This document shows, one piece after another, positions 1 through 5,264 of a stretch of 7,231 nucleotides of DNA. A program made the position numbers and the translations under genes. Numbering within the stretch: position 1 is the first letter of the stretch; each line of letters starts with the position of its first letter. The notes below the pieces were generated by a model that did not search any database, was not told the origin of the DNA, and worked only from the letters and a program-made list of their open reading frames with translations. Source of the DNA: an uncultured Bacilli bacterium (GTDB taxonomy: Bacteria; Bacillota_I; Bacilli_A; RF39; UBA660); NCBI GenBank assembly GCA_947623755.1, contig CANQHB010000041.1, positions 1 through 7,231 on the forward strand, in the 5' to 3' direction.

Positions 1-890
1 ATTTTAATTTTTCTATTTTTAGTAAGCTCTTTAATAGATAGAAGAGTATAATAGCCTTCGGTAGTATTATTATTTAAGTAATATTGTAATTCTGCCGGTG
101 ATTTTTTTTGGCCTAATAAGACGCCATATTGATAGTTACGACTTTTAGGGGAAGAACAAGTTAAGATTAAATCACCAATACCAGCATAAGAAAGAATAGT
201 TTTAGGATTACATTCTAGTTTTTCTAAAAGTTCTTTGATATCATGAAGAGATTCTGTTAAAAGGAATGCTCGTGGGGAATCAGAATAGCCTAAACCATCT
301 AGAATGCCAGAGGCAATGGCAATAACATTTTTAATACTACCACAGATTTGGGTACCATATAAATCATTGTTATTTCGGAGTTTTAAATTAGAATTAGCTA
401 GGGCGTTATTAATAGTCTTTAAAGCTTTTTTACTAGTTGAAGAAACCGAAAGGCTAGATGGTTCTTTATTAATTAAATCAATAGCGAAGGTAGGACCAGA
501 AATAACAGCAATGTGTTTGGCTTTTAGAATATCTTTAACAATATCTGATAAAAAACTACAAGTATTATTTTCAATACCTTTACTAGCTATACAGATAGGG
601 GTTAAAGTATTATAATTCTTTTTAATATCTAAACAAACTTTTCTTAAATATTTTGCAGAAGTTCCTAATATTATTAAATCGGCTGAAGAAGTTGTTTCTA
701 GAATGTTAGAAGTTACATTAATATTACTAGGAATAGAGGCTTCAGTAATAGGCTTTAAATTATGGTGTTTTTGGAATTGGCTTTCTAAATCTTTGTTTTC
801 AGTCCACATTGTTATTTCATGGTTATTATCGGCAATATTAAGAGCTAAAGCAATACTATAAATACCAGTTCCAATTATACTTATTTTCAT
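1..890 (-). CDS. gpsA: NAD(P)-dependent glycerol-3-phosphate dehydrogenase, 3' end cut off by window edge
   Basis: This gene makes sn-glycerol 3-phosphate from dihydroxyacetone phosphate in the cytoplasm, the entry step to phospholipid synthesis. About 296 residues are visible; the family is usually about 330-340, so only the C-terminal tail is missing. Seen in order: an N-terminal Rossmann loop GTGIYSIALA (residues 7-16), ASKGIE (102-107), GPTFA, GSIKNVIAIASGILDGLG with the conserved catalytic-site Lys at 187, and AGIGDLILTC followed by SRN (Arg251-Asn252), which in the family contacts substrate and cofactor. Start: the ATG overlaps the rarA stop as ATGA and has GAGGA 7 bases upstream, so translation is probably coupled to rarA. 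Oddities: the usual third glycine of the GxGxxG loop is Ser12, and the familiar TRG stretch after the DGL motif reads TES. This is a divergent but recognisable GpsA, and I saw no frameshift. Confidence 0.9.
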   Translation of the reverse strand, partial: MKISIIGTGIYSIALALNIADNNHEITMWTENKDLESQFQKHHNLKPITEASIPSNINVTSNILETTSSADLIILGTSAKYLRKVCLDIKKNYNTLTPICIASKGIENNTCSFLSDIVKDILKAKHIAVISGPTFAIDLINKEPSSLSVSSTSKKALKTINNALANSNLKLRNNNDLYGTQICGSIKNVIAIASGILDGLGYSDSPRAFLLTESLHDIKELLEKLECNPKTILSYAGIGDLILTCSSPKSRNYQYGVLLGQKKSPAELQYYLNNNTTEGYYTLLSIKELTKNRKIK

Positions 891-2086
891 TTTATATTCC
901 TCATTTCATTATATATTTTATTTAAATTAGCTTCATATTTGTTAGCTTTTTGATGGTAATAGATTTTATTTTTTAAGTTAGCCGGCATATATTCTTGGGG
1001 ATAGTAGTCATTTTTATAATTGTGAGGATAGATATAATCAGGAGAAGGATTAATAAGGTGCTTAGGTACAGGACCAGCTAAGCCTTTATTAATATCGTTT
1101 ATGGCTTCATTAATAGCTAGGTAGGCACTATTACTTTTAGGAGATAGAGCCATTTCCGTGACCACAACGCCTAAAGGAATAATAGCTTCTGGTAGTCCAA
1201 CTAATTCCGCGGCCGAGATAGCAGCTTGCACTTTAGGACCAATTCCTGGATTGGCAAGACCAATATCTTCGTAGGCAATAACACTCATTCGTCGGTAAAT
1301 ACTATCTAAATCGCCAGCGACTAAGAGTCTAGCTAAGTAATGCAGTGAAGCGTCCACGTCACTACCTCGAATAGATTTTTGAAAAGCACTTAAGACTTGA
1401 TAATGGCCATCTTCATCTTTATCGTGGAAGAAAACGGCTTTGTTATTGATATTTTTAATGGATTCAATCGTAATTTCATGGTCTTTACTAGAGTAGTAGC
1501 AGACTTCTAAAAGATTTAAGGCTGAACGAAAATCACCGGCAGAAAGAGAAGCAATATGTTTTAGGGCTTCATCGTTTACTTTAATATCCGGTAATTCCTT
1601 TAAAACTCGTTTTAAGCCGGTTAGAATATCTTCTAACGATAATTCTTTTAGTTCAAATATTTGGCATCGACTTCGAATTGCAGGATTTATTTTATGATAG
1701 GGATTAGAAGTAGTAAGGCCTATTAAAATAATTAAACCAGATTCAATATGAGGAAGTAAGATATCTTGTTTATCTTTATTCATGCGATGGATTTCATCAA
1801 TTACTAAAATCATTTCACCATACATTTTAGCTTCTTCAATGGCAATATCAAAATCTGCCTTATTGTTTGTGGTTGCGTTTAAAAATTTAGATTTAATTTT
1901 TAGTTCGTTTATAAGAGCATTTGCAATACTAGTTTTCCCAATCCCGGGTTTACCATATAAAATCATAGAAAATAATTTACCATTTTTGACTAAGTTAGAT
2001 AATACTTTATTTTCCCCAATTAAATGGTCTTGACCAATAATATCCGTTAATTTTTGCGGACGAATTTTATTTGCTAAAAGTTCCAT
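887..2086 (-). CDS. rarA: Replication-associated recombination protein A (RarA/MgsA), AAA+ ATPase
   Basis: RarA is a clamp-loader-like AAA+ ATPase that acts at stalled or damaged replication forks with SSB and recombination proteins. Numbered from a GTG at 2095, visible motifs are Walker A GKPGIGKT (48-55), Walker B ILVIDE (96-101), sensor 1 TTSNP (128-132), arginine-finger region AIRSRC (139-144) and sensor 2 GDFRSALN (187-194). The RarA-specific C-terminal half follows, with YEDIGLAN (275-282), MALSPKSNSAYLA (315-327) and the PHNY/YYPQEYMP region near 357-371. I prefer the ATG at 2086 (399 residues): the GTG at 2095 lies inside AGGTGAT, which is the SD at the right distance from that ATG. 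A promoter lies just upstream (2101-2139), divergent from xer. The TGA stop overlaps the gpsA ATG, so the two genes form an operon. The assignment to RarA rather than RuvB or DnaX rests on the C-terminal motifs. Confidence 0.94.
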   Translation of the reverse strand: MELLANKIRPQKLTDIIGQDHLIGENKVLSNLVKNGKLFSMILYGKPGIGKTSIANALINELKIKSKFLNATTNNKADFDIAIEEAKMYGEMILVIDEIHRMNKDKQDILLPHIESGLIILIGLTTSNPYHKINPAIRSRCQIFELKELSLEDILTGLKRVLKELPDIKVNDEALKHIASLSAGDFRSALNLLEVCYYSSKDHEITIESIKNINNKAVFFHDKDEDGHYQVLSAFQKSIRGSDVDASLHYLARLLVAGDLDSIYRRMSVIAYEDIGLANPGIGPKVQAAISAAELVGLPEAIIPLGVVVTEMALSPKSNSAYLAINEAINDINKGLAGPVPKHLINPSPDYIYPHNYKNDYYPQEYMPANLKNKIYYHQKANKYEANLNKIYNEMRNIK

Positions 2087-2100
2087 TATTATCACCTAAA

Positions 2101-2139
2101 TTAATTATACCATAAAATTAATGTTCGTGGTATAATTAA
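2101..2139. promoter_or_regulatory. Mirror-image divergent promoter for rarA-gpsA and xer
   Basis: TTAATTATACCA (2101-2112) and TGGTATAATTAA (2128-2139) are perfect 12-bp inverted repeats 15 bp apart. Read outward, each arm is an extended -10 element, TGGTATAAT: minus strand for rarA, plus strand for xer. No good TTGACA-like -35 is visible on either side, which fits extended -10 promoters. The predicted transcription starts, about 7 bases beyond each -10, fall at or inside the SD sequences (AGGTGAT for rarA, AAGGTGG at 2142-2148 for xer), giving leaders of only about 10 bases. The arms could also be a binding site for a shared regulator. Promoter function is inferred from sequence alone. Confidence 0.6.
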
Positions 2140-2152
2140 ATAAGGTGGTTGT

Positions 2153-3058
2153 ATGGAAAAGGAAGAATATGGAGAGGTTTTAGCAAGAAATCCGGAATTA
2201 AAAAAATATATTGAAGAGTATTTAGTCGCAGAATATAACACTTCCCAAAATAGTCGTAATTCTTATAAGTATGATTTAATTAACTTTGCCCGATTTTATA
2301 AAAGAAATATTGCTTATTTGCAAAAAGAAGATATTCAAGAATACTTACGATGGGAAAATAAACGAAAAGCTAAGACGAGAGCTCATCATTTAACGAGTTT
2401 AAAGAATTTTTATAATTATTTAATGAATATTAATGTTATTAAGATAAATCCCTGTGATAGTATAAAAATGCCCAAAGTTGAAAAAAAATTACCGGTCTAT
2501 TTAACCATCCAAGAAGTAGATAGGTTACTTAATATTAGAACTAGCAATGCTTATGATTTAAGGAATAAAGCAATGTTAGAATTGTTATATGCAAGTGGCA
2601 TTAGAATTAGTGAATTATGTAATTTAACAATAAGCAATTTATATTTGGAAGATAAAACAATTAAAGTGATGGGAAAGGGGAGTAAAGAGCGGATTATTCC
2701 CATAAATGATTATGCAATAAAAGCATTACAAGAATATATTACTTATGGCCGAGGTGAACTTTTGGGAACAAAAGATAGTGAGTACGTATTTATTAGTAGT
2801 AGGCATACCAAAATTTCCAGACAAGCTTTTTTTAAGATAATTAAAGAATTAGTAGAGAAGGCCGGAATTAAAAAAAATGTTAGTCCCCATATTTTAAGAC
2901 ATAGTTTTGCTACTCACTTACTTAATAATGGGGCTGATTTAAGAATTGTTCAAGAATTATTGGGGCATAGTGATATATCTACAACGCAAATATATACACA
3001 TGTATCGAATGAAAAGTTAGAAAAAGATTATGATAAACACCCCTTATTAAAAAAATAG
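2153..3058 (+). CDS. Site-specific tyrosine recombinase of the XerC/XerD family
   Basis: A 301-residue protein, the normal XerC/D length. Residues about 14-100 form the SAM-like, core-binding N-terminal domain (PELKKYIEEYLVAE, then TSLKNFYNYLMN); about 110-300 form the catalytic domain. All active-site residues are visible: Arg151 (ASGIRISEL), Lys175 (GKGSKER), His246 and Arg249 (SPHILRHSFATHLL), His272 (LLGHSDIST) and the Tyr281 nucleophile (IYTHVS). In the family, XerC and XerD bind the two arms of a 28-bp dif site and resolve chromosome dimers at division, with FtsK. A dif-like site lies at 4711-4738, about 1.65 kb downstream. Start: ATG with AAGGTGG at 2142-2148, spacing 4. It is monocistronic, between the divergent promoter and a hairpin terminator that begins in the stop codon. 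Sequence by eye cannot separate XerC from XerD, so no symbol is given. Nothing phage-like (excisionase, extra arm-binding domain) is attached. Confidence 0.92.
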   Translation: MEKEEYGEVLARNPELKKYIEEYLVAEYNTSQNSRNSYKYDLINFARFYKRNIAYLQKEDIQEYLRWENKRKAKTRAHHLTSLKNFYNYLMNINVIKINPCDSIKMPKVEKKLPVYLTIQEVDRLLNIRTSNAYDLRNKAMLELLYASGIRISELCNLTISNLYLEDKTIKVMGKGSKERIIPINDYAIKALQEYITYGRGELLGTKDSEYVFISSRHTKISRQAFFKIIKELVEKAGIKKNVSPHILRHSFATHLLNNGADLRIVQELLGHSDISTTQIYTHVSNEKLEKDYDKHPLLKK

Positions 3059-3085
3059 AAGTCATCGAAATCATGACTTCTTTTT
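3057..3085. terminator. Bidirectional intrinsic terminator between xer and the Ser/Arg/Asn-rich gene
   Basis: GAAGTCAT (3058-3065) and ATGACTTC (3073-3080) form an 8-bp stem, extended by one A-T pair, with a 7-base loop. On the plus strand it is followed by TTTTT (3081-3085). On the minus strand the stem is followed by TATTTTTTT. It can therefore stop both xer and the convergent small gene ending at 3096. The stem begins in the last base of the xer TAG stop. Confidence 0.85.
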
Positions 3086-3095
3086 AAATTATTAA

Positions 3096-3254
3096 TTAAC
3101 GACTTTCTCTGTTGCTTCTGCTGCTTTCATTTCTAGAATTTCTAGAACTTTCATTACGGCAGCTTCTTTCGTTTCTAGAACATTCATTTCTAGAACTTTT
3201 TGAGTTTCTAGAACTTTCGTTATTTCTAGAATTTCTACTGTTTTGACTTTTCAT
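3096..3254 (-). CDS. Small Ser/Arg/Asn-rich low-complexity protein, 52 residues, function unknown
   Basis: I do not recognise this as a named family. The ATG at 3254 has a strong SD, GGGAGGG (3263-3269), 8 bases upstream. The protein has only eight residue types: 17 Ser, 12 Arg, 11 Asn, 6 Glu, 2 Lys, 2 Cys (25, 32), Met1 and Gln4. It has no hydrophobic residue after Met1, so it should be basic, disordered and soluble. It is built on SRN/ESSRN units. Six copies of the palindrome TTCTAGAA (starts 3131, 3140, 3173, 3188, 3206, 3224) encode the SRN units, spaced 9, 33, 15, 18 and 18 bases. All are multiples of three, which supports translation. Small Ser/Asn/Arg-rich proteins occur in many uncultured Firmicutes; coat-like, RNA-binding or DNA-binding roles are guesses. 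The gene is divergent from the ZIP gene and convergent with xer. The frame is open upstream to 3464, but that extension is antisense to the ZIP gene and lacks this SD. Confidence 0.72.
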   Translation of the reverse strand: MKSQNSRNSRNNESSRNSKSSRNECSRNERSCRNESSRNSRNESSRSNRESR

Positions 3255-3275
3255 GACTTTTTCCCTCCCACTATT

Positions 3276-3321
3276 ATTATGGCAAGTTAAAACTTGATAA
3301 TTCATATAATTTAATGGTGAT
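3276..3321. promoter_or_regulatory. Divergent promoter region of the ZIP gene and the Ser/Arg/Asn-rich gene, with an inverted repeat
   Basis: Plus strand: TATAAT at 3305-3310, then the SD GGTGAT (3316-3321) 3 bases before the ZIP ATG. The -35 is not clear. Minus strand: CATAAT (3281-3276) preceded by TTGC, a weaker -10 for the small gene. Between them CAAGTT (3283-3288) and AACTTG (3291-3296) make a 6-bp inverted repeat with a 2-bp centre. It sits where a regulator could act on both promoters, for example a metal-responsive repressor for the transporter. That is only inference from position. Confidence 0.45.
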
Positions 3322-3324
3322 AAT

Positions 3325-4080
3325 ATGGAAATAATTGGTGCTTTGCTAGTATCTACCATTGCAGGGTTGTCGACTTTAGCTGGGGGGTTAGTCATATTTT
3401 TTAAGTTTAAAGAACGGAATGTTAAGAAATTTATTACGGCGTCGCTGGCTTTTTCTTTGGCCATAATGATTGGAATTAGTATAACTGATTTAATTCCAGA
3501 TTCTACTTTTGTTTTATTAAAAGAGAAGGGGATACCTGGAGGAATTGTTTATGGGGTTATAGCTTTTGGAGTGGGAATTGTTTTAATAAAGTATTTAAAT
3601 AAATTAATAACAAAACAAGAAGAAAAATATAATGACCTTTATAAGCTCGGAATATTAAATATGCTGGCGTTAATTTTACATAATTTTCCAGAAGGAATTG
3701 CCACATTTATGAGTTCATATAAAGATATGGGAATGGGTATTAAATTAGCCATTGCAATAGCATTTCATAATATTCCGGAAGGTATTTCTATTGCTGTTCC
3801 AATATATTATGCAACAAAATCCAAAGGGGAGGCCTTGTTTAAAACTTTTTTATCAGGAATAGCTGAACCAATTGGAGCGATACTAGCTTATATCTTTTTA
3901 AGTAAATTTATTACGAATAGTTTAATTAGTATTATATTAATTTTAGTCGGAGGGATAATGATTACTTTAGCAATTGAAGTAATTTTACCAAAGGCTAAAA
4001 AATATAAGGAAAATAAATATTTAGGGTTAGGACTAGCAATAGGTTTTATATTAGTATTATTTAATTATCTAATGTTTTAG
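3325..4080 (+). CDS. ZIP-family divalent metal transporter (ZupT/GufA-like)
   Basis: A 251-residue integral membrane protein that would import Zn2+ or related divalent metals. About eight hydrophobic segments are visible, roughly 3-26, 36-52, 70-90, 108-130, 138-160, 172-192, 198-220 and 232-250. The family signature is present twice: HNFPEG (119-124) in the fourth and HNIPEG (148-153) in the fifth membrane segment, whose His, Asn and Glu form the metal site. ITDLIP (53-58) and the AEPIGA stretch around Glu181 also fit ZupT. The usual His-rich cytoplasmic loop is replaced by a short Lys/Glu/Tyr-rich loop (about 91-105). Length matches bacterial ZupT. Metal choice cannot be read from sequence. 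Start: ATG with GGTGAT upstream. The last 20 bp overlap the end of the convergent DUF2726 gene, and I see no hairpin terminator between them. Confidence 0.92.
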   Translation: MEIIGALLVSTIAGLSTLAGGLVIFFKFKERNVKKFITASLAFSLAIMIGISITDLIPDSTFVLLKEKGIPGGIVYGVIAFGVGIVLIKYLNKLITKQEEKYNDLYKLGILNMLALILHNFPEGIATFMSSYKDMGMGIKLAIAIAFHNIPEGISIAVPIYYATKSKGEALFKTFLSGIAEPIGAILAYIFLSKFITNSLISIILILVGGIMITLAIEVILPKAKKYKENKYLGLGLAIGFILVLFNYLMF

Positions 4081-4615
4081 TATTATCATTAGAATTTATA
4101 GCATTCATAATTCTTGTTATAACATAGTTTTTATCATTGGGATAAGAAGTATAAAAAGTGATAAGTTTTATATGACAGTTTTTTAGTAATTCGCGAACTT
4201 TAATATCTCTTTGTTTACGCTGATAATTATTGTGACTACTATCATTTAGTTCGATTAAAAGTAAAAGTTCAAACTCTTTAGTAAATATACCAAAGTCAAT
4301 ATTTTTAAATAATTCATTGTTATAGCCTGGAGTTACTTTATCTAAAATGGCAGCAAGATTTACTTGAGGAACTACGATATACTTTTCGTTTAAATCAAGA
4401 AGCTTGTGATAGAAGGTTAATTCATTTTTCGATAATAAGGTTTTTAATTGATACTTGTTATTAGTACTGGATATTTCTTTAGTTTCTTGATTGTTCTTTT
4501 GATAAAGAAAAATAAGGATAAGTAGACATGCAAAGAAGAGAAGGGCAGATTTAAAGTAACCAATTACTAAACCAAAAAGACAAATAATTAATAAAATGTT
4601 TTTAATTTGTTTCAT
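4061..4615 (-). CDS. Membrane-anchored DUF2726 domain protein (restriction-endonuclease-like fold), function unknown
   Basis: A 184-residue protein with two hydrophobic segments at the N-terminus (about 5-20 and 23-38), a short Lys/Asn/Glu-rich linker, then a DUF2726-type domain at about 58-158. Recognisable family features are LLSKNELTFYHKLLDL, VVPQVNLAAIL, the strand NIDFGIF with Asp107, and IELNDSSH (121-128), followed by a basic QRKQRD stretch and the LLKNCHIKLITF strand. In this family the core resembles the PD-(D/E)XK nuclease fold: Asp107 and Glu122 could be the acidic pair, but the usual ExK lysine position is Asn124, so activity is uncertain. The domain would face the cytoplasm or cell surface depending on topology. 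The ATG at 4615 has GGTGAT upstream. The gene lies next to dif, but nothing in the protein ties it to recombination. Its 3' end overlaps the ZIP gene by 20 bp. Confidence 0.75.
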   Translation of the reverse strand: MKQIKNILLIICLFGLVIGYFKSALLFFACLLILIFLYQKNNQETKEISSTNNKYQLKTLLSKNELTFYHKLLDLNEKYIVVPQVNLAAILDKVTPGYNNELFKNIDFGIFTKEFELLLLIELNDSSHNNYQRKQRDIKVRELLKNCHIKLITFYTSYPNDKNYVITRIMNAINSNDNTKTLDN

Positions 4616-4710
4616 AAATAATCACCATCTATAAAATAGCATAATTTTGATAAAAAAGATATACTTATTTATTATTTAGGTGATTTAGAAGTTTAATTTT
4701 TCAACAACTT

Positions 4711-4738
4711 AGTTAACATAATATAGATTTTGCGAAAT
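4711..4738 (-). other. dif: dif-like Xer recombination site (chromosome dimer resolution)
   Basis: Read on the minus strand, the 28 bp divide as 11+6+11: left (XerC-side) arm ATTTCGCAAAA, centre TCTATA, right (XerD-side) arm TTATGTTAACT. Against the E. coli dif as I recall it (right arm TTATGTTAAAT, centre TGTATA, left arm with CGCATAA), the right arm matches 10/11, the centre 5/6 and the left arm keeps CGCA and the final AA. Against the B. subtilis dif right arm TTATGTAAACT it is also 10/11. The two arms are imperfect inverted repeats of each other, 7 of 11 matching. Known role: XerC and XerD swap strands at the borders of the 6-bp centre to resolve dimers at septation. An xer gene is close by. 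It could alternatively be an attachment site of an element using Xer, but no second copy was seen in the window. Confidence 0.82.
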
Positions 4739-4757
4739 GATATTTTGGGATAAAAAA

Positions 4758-4964
4758 TATGCTTTTTGGTAAGAATATTCCTGGGATGATAGCCTAACTT
4801 GCTAATACTTCTATATAAGAAACGAAATAATTTTCATAAAAAACTTAAAAAATAAATTTTAAAAATTTTAAACTTTAAAAAAATTTTTCGAGCGCTTTAT
4901 AACCTTATTTTAATTATATAATAAGGTTAATACACGCGTATATATCTTTATTAATATATTTAAT
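4758..4964. repeat. 207-bp tandem repeat, copy 1
   Basis: This copy is identical, base for base by eye, to the adjoining copy. Its parts in order: a mixed-sequence block of about 60 bp (CTGGGATGATAGCC is its most GC-rich part), an A-tract/T-tract block of about 70 bp, CGAGCGCTTT, the inverted repeat TAACCTTATT (4900-4909) / AATAAGGTTA (4920-4929), then TACACGCGTATATA and an AT-rich tail. No gene or clear promoter was found. It starts 19 bp from the dif-like site. Confidence 0.95.
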
Positions 4965-5171
4965 TATGCTTTTTGGTAAGAATATTCCTGGGATGATAGC
5001 CTAACTTGCTAATACTTCTATATAAGAAACGAAATAATTTTCATAAAAAACTTAAAAAATAAATTTTAAAAATTTTAAACTTTAAAAAAATTTTTCGAGC
5101 GCTTTATAACCTTATTTTAATTATATAATAAGGTTAATACACGCGTATATATCTTTATTAATATATTTAAT
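4965..5171. repeat. 207-bp tandem repeat, copy 2
   Basis: This is an exact second copy abutting copy 1, so the period is 207 bp and the array holds exactly two units. The identity stops at 5171: the sequence continues AAGGTTAT instead of restarting with TATGCT. Its internal inverted repeat lies at 5107-5116 / 5127-5136. Perfect identity in such AT-rich, apparently non-coding DNA means either a very recent duplication, active homogenisation, selection, or an assembly artefact. Confidence 0.95.
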
Positions 5172-5172
5172 A

Positions 5173-5218
5173 AGGTTATATAATAAATAACCTATTTTTA
5201 AGTTTTAAATTAGGTTAT
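5173..5218. repeat. Overlapping inverted repeats with alternative pairings
   Basis: AGGTTAT (5173-5179) can pair with ATAACCT (5187-5193), while ATAACCTA (5187-5194) can instead pair with TAGGTTAT (5211-5218). The middle arm is shared, so the two hairpins are mutually exclusive. The arms resemble the TAACCTTATT/AATAAGGTTA hairpin inside each 207-bp repeat, so this looks like a decayed or related unit. No gene follows it on the plus strand. It may be a protein-binding cluster rather than an RNA switch. Confidence 0.6.
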
Positions 5219-5239
5219 GAAGAGGGGTTTTAATACAAA

Positions 5240-5264
5240 TAAAAAGAGGCAATTAGTATGCCTC
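5240..5264 (-). terminator. Intrinsic terminator of the HTH/surface-protein operon
   Basis: On the minus strand GAGGCA (5264-5259), a 7-base loop and TGCCTC (5251-5246) are followed by TTTTT (5245-5241). The stem includes the last sense codons, and the TAA stop (5255-5253) lies in the loop. Confidence 0.85.

Larger units (their letters stand above)
4616..5252. other. Gene-free 637-bp region holding dif, a tandem duplication and inverted repeats
   Basis: No credible gene is visible on either strand: the longest open stretches are tiny and lack SD sequences. From left to right it holds the 5' flank of the DUF2726 gene (4616-4710, with only weak promoter candidates), the dif-like site (4711-4738), a 19-bp linker, two perfect 207-bp tandem copies (4758-5171), an AGGTTAT/ATAACCT inverted-repeat cluster (5173-5218) and a terminator at 5240-5264 for the leftward operon. 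A-tracts spaced roughly one helical turn apart inside each repeat suggest curved DNA. Confidence 0.8.

Noticed and set aside
304..615. 103-codon open frame on the plus strand
   Set aside because: It is antisense to gpsA, whose family motifs are clear; it has no recognisable protein features and no convincing SD.
887..889. TGA read as tryptophan (Mycoplasma-type code)
   Set aside because: No long gene here contains an in-frame TGA, Trp is TGG, and the rarA TGA overlaps a well-placed gpsA start.
1782..2033. 83-codon open frame on the plus strand
   Set aside because: It is antisense to the Walker A/B region of rarA and is a shadow of that gene.
2087..2095. GTG at 2095 as the rarA start
   Set aside because: This GTG is part of the AGGTGAT SD serving the ATG at 2086; using it would leave no SD and almost no leader.
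3255..3464. N-terminal extension of the Ser/Arg/Asn-rich protein to an ATG at 3464
   Set aside because: It would run antisense through the ZIP gene start and both promoters, and its composition is unlike the repeat part. The strong SD points to the ATG at 3254.
4795..4827. Degenerate second dif (CGAAAT half-arm plus TATATA) inside each 207-bp repeat
   Set aside because: Only the outer half of one arm and the centre resemble dif; the other arm matches 3 of 11. Too weak to call.
4759..5003. Twelve-codon peptide frame (ATG at 4759 and 4966) in each 207-bp repeat
   Set aside because: It is too short, has no SD before either copy, and has no sign of selection; likely chance.
4758..5171. CRISPR array or insertion sequence
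   Set aside because: Two long identical tandem units without spacers, Cas genes, transposase or target-site duplication fit neither.
4616..5252. Replication origin (oriC or plasmid-type)
   Set aside because: I found no TTATCCACA-type DnaA boxes and no rep or dnaA/dnaN genes nearby; the dif site points to the terminus instead.
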